Part shown: piece by piece, positions 61,913 to 64,000 of the stretch
Position numbering within the stretch: position 1 is the first letter of the stretch
Layout of the letters: each line of letters starts with the position of its first letter
NCBI RefSeq assembly: GCF_013373865.1
Contig: NC_050472.1
Span: 19,280,636-19,344,635, forward strand
Direction of reading: 5' to 3'
DNA from: Monomorium pharaonis
Lineage: Eukaryota > Arthropoda > Insecta > Hymenoptera > Formicidae
DNA: 64,000 bases
Program-made: the position numbers and the translations under genes
The notes under the pieces: generated by a model
What the model was told of the DNA's origin: nothing
Database searches by the model: none
Seen by the model: only the letters and a program-made list of their open reading frames with translations

Positions 61913-64000
61913 GTTATGTGTTTATTTATACAAGAAAAAATTGTACGATAAAATTCTAAATTGATATTCATTGTCTAAACATTTTGATGTACAGAAAAGC
62001 AGCAAACGTCTAGACTTTATTATTGAAAAATTATAAAATTGTAATGTTCGGACGATGTAGCAGAGAGAATTATTTTTCATTTGGAAAATGTTCTCGCTTT
62101 CAAATACAAAATATAAATACATGTATGTCCAATCTTGTGACTTGAGCTCGCTATGATTTTTAGTTTTAGGAGGTATGCGATCTAGTGCAATATGGCTTAG
62201 TATTTTGTTTAAGAAAGCAGAAACAATCGCAAAAGGAATACCACTGATACCGGATCTGATAAATTTACAGAAAAACAATAAGTTGATATGAGACGAATTT
62301 CATGCGTTACTAAGAGCAGATTTTCAGAGTTTTAAGTTTCGTTAATAAATTTAATTAATAATCCTTTTTGTATACCATCTATCGCGAAAAGGAAAAAAAA
62401 ACACTATCACTGTAGCGTCATCCTGTAAGGCCATGTATTTGATATTTACTGTTAAGATAAAAGTAAAGAAAAATAAATAAGTGCGGCAGCGCGGTGGACG
62501 ATTATGTATACCGAGTCCCGTATAAAATTTCAATTTCAGACTCGAGCACGTGATGCGATATAAGAACAAAAGACAAGATCGCATTTGATCGATCATCGCG
62601 CCGTCGCGTTTGCGTTAAATATATATAATTATGTATAATATTATAATAGAAAACCTATCACATAGGCATTACATAAAAGAGGATGACAAATTTATTAACG
62701 CGCGTTTATGCGTCATGCGTGACCCGCGTGCGACGAAAGTTGTTCGCAAGTCGGTAGAAATCTAGATATATATTATATATAATGAATATATATTATACTA
62801 TAAGCATATTGAGAAATACAAGTTAGATATCACATGTACTATTTAAAGTAACGAAACAGTGAAAACTTGAGTGTACTGCAGGGTCATCTTATACATGAAA
62901 TACCGTGCGGAATTTACCTACATTATGCGTAGACCTTTGTTATATTCTCGGGAAAAAAATAAGAAAGAGGTGTGAGGGCGATTATAGATAAGCGTAGATA
63001 AAGAGAAAAGGGACACGCGAATCGTCGCGAATACACTTATATGGGATGAACAAATATATATGTATAATATATATAACTGCTCTCGTGCTTATATACATTA
63101 TGTATATATACTCTGTAACATACACAAGTGAGGTAATCGCCGGGGGAAAACGACCAGATCCATTTTTTTTTTCCTCCGAGAGGAAACGTACTTCCGACGG
63201 GGACACACGTGTAAAGAGGGAAATAAGGATAGAGAGAAAAAAAAGGAACAATTCCTCTGCAATTGACCTACACATCCCGTGCGACAACATTGCTAAGAAG
63301 AACATGTAACAAGGAATAAAAATAGAAATAATGTTTATATGAATTATTATGATTATTAATAATGATACTATCATACGTTACGAGGATAAAAACTAAGAGT
63401 TGATTCATGCTTTTAAGAGGTTTAGTTTCGTGCTTGTTTAAAGATAAAAATGAAGATTAATGACAGGCAGTCAGAATCCAAACGTTCGACGTTTTGGGTC
63501 GAAGCGAACTCGCGCGTATAACAGTGTCGGCGTTGTAACGGCGGCGGTGTCCTGAGCACCGTCGTTTTCCATCGTCCTCTGCGACTTTTACGTCACACTT
63601 AAAATTGCAGCGCAACATCATGCGTACAAATATACTAACAGCCGGTGCTTCGGCTCAGAGCGAAATAAACGTGGTGAGGGAAAAAAAAAGATTCAAAAAA
63701 ATATTATTTACTTTAGATAGAACGAAAATATGTATAGAATTTTATTATGCACCATTGTAATATTATGTATCCCAGTTGTGACACAATATACACTGGTGTT
63801 ATGTTAAATGTGGAAATTAACGCGTACCAATCTTTTGTTTGTGTGTCTCCCAGTGCCGTCTCATCGTACTAACGATATTCCGTAAAAAAAATTAACAAAT
63901 CCTGTGTTTTCATCTGTCACGCGCTCACGCAAGTAAAAATCCATCGAATCCATTCCTAGAATGGTTTTGTACAAGAGAGGATATATAATATTTGTACATG

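Larger units (their letters stand above)
60412..64000 (+). other. crol: probable crol 3' UTR and downstream DNA
   Basis: It opens with about 100 purine-rich bases (GAGAGAAAGAGAAGAAAAAG type). AATAAA signals lie at 61090-61095, 61907-61912 (followed by a GT-rich stretch) and 63664-63669, so several 3' ends are possible. A CpG-rich patch lies at about 63.48-63.6 kb. No further gene was recognised to the window end. Confidence 0.5.

Noticed and set aside
1..64000. tRNA, rRNA, CRISPR arrays and known microRNA hairpins
   Set aside because: Read through for cloverleaf-like elements, spaced direct repeats and familiar conserved insect microRNA seeds; none was recognised. A covariance-model scan would be needed to exclude them.

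Overview
The window is eukaryotic, from an arthropod nuclear genome. Introns are GT-AG, the AT-rich intergenic DNA alternates with sharp CpG-rich patches, microsatellites are abundant, and there are many short palindromic DNA transposons without transposase. The best identified protein is an insect Crooked legs (crol) orthologue. Its N-terminus and the base composition fit Hymenoptera, probably an ant, but that placement is inference. All three genes lie on the + strand. I saw no tRNA, rRNA, CRISPR array or bacterial-type operon.

Layout. (1) 282-5009: the 3' five coding exons of a large nuclear protein ending in an extended PHD (ePHD) zinc domain of the RAI1/TCF20 type; its first exons lie before the window. 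A long AT-rich tract, probably 3' UTR, runs to about 8.4 kb and contains a perfect 19-bp inverted repeat. (2) 9831-13815: a 4-kb nest of palindromic MITEs inserted into one another, several with recoverable target-site duplications. (3) 14010-44098: a single-pass membrane protein with its signal-peptide exon at 14010-14103, an intron of about 28 kb, and the cysteine-rich, transmembrane and cytoplasmic exons at 42159-44098. I do not recognise its orthologue. The intron holds CpG-rich patches and at least four more MITEs. (4) 44.1-47.3 kb: AT-rich intergenic DNA. (5) 47.3-60.4 kb: crol, with a CpG-rich promoter/leader region, ten coding exons, 1017 codons and 18 C2H2 fingers, then a long 3' UTR with several AATAAA signals.

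Exon borders were worked out from splice-site consensus, matching codon phase and protein continuity. The crol exons sum to 3054 nt and those of the membrane protein to 1389 nt, both whole numbers of codons. Two products are probably nuclear (a chromatin-reader type and a zinc-finger transcription factor) and one is a receptor-like membrane protein. Nothing in the sequence says they work in one pathway.

Most worth a second look: the nested MITE cluster upstream of the membrane-protein promoter; a frame-shifted C2H2 finger core inside a 90-nt crol intron; the near-uniform recognition helices of twelve crol fingers; a CpG-rich island inside a crol intron that could be an internal promoter; and an upstream ORF overlapping the start codon of the membrane protein.
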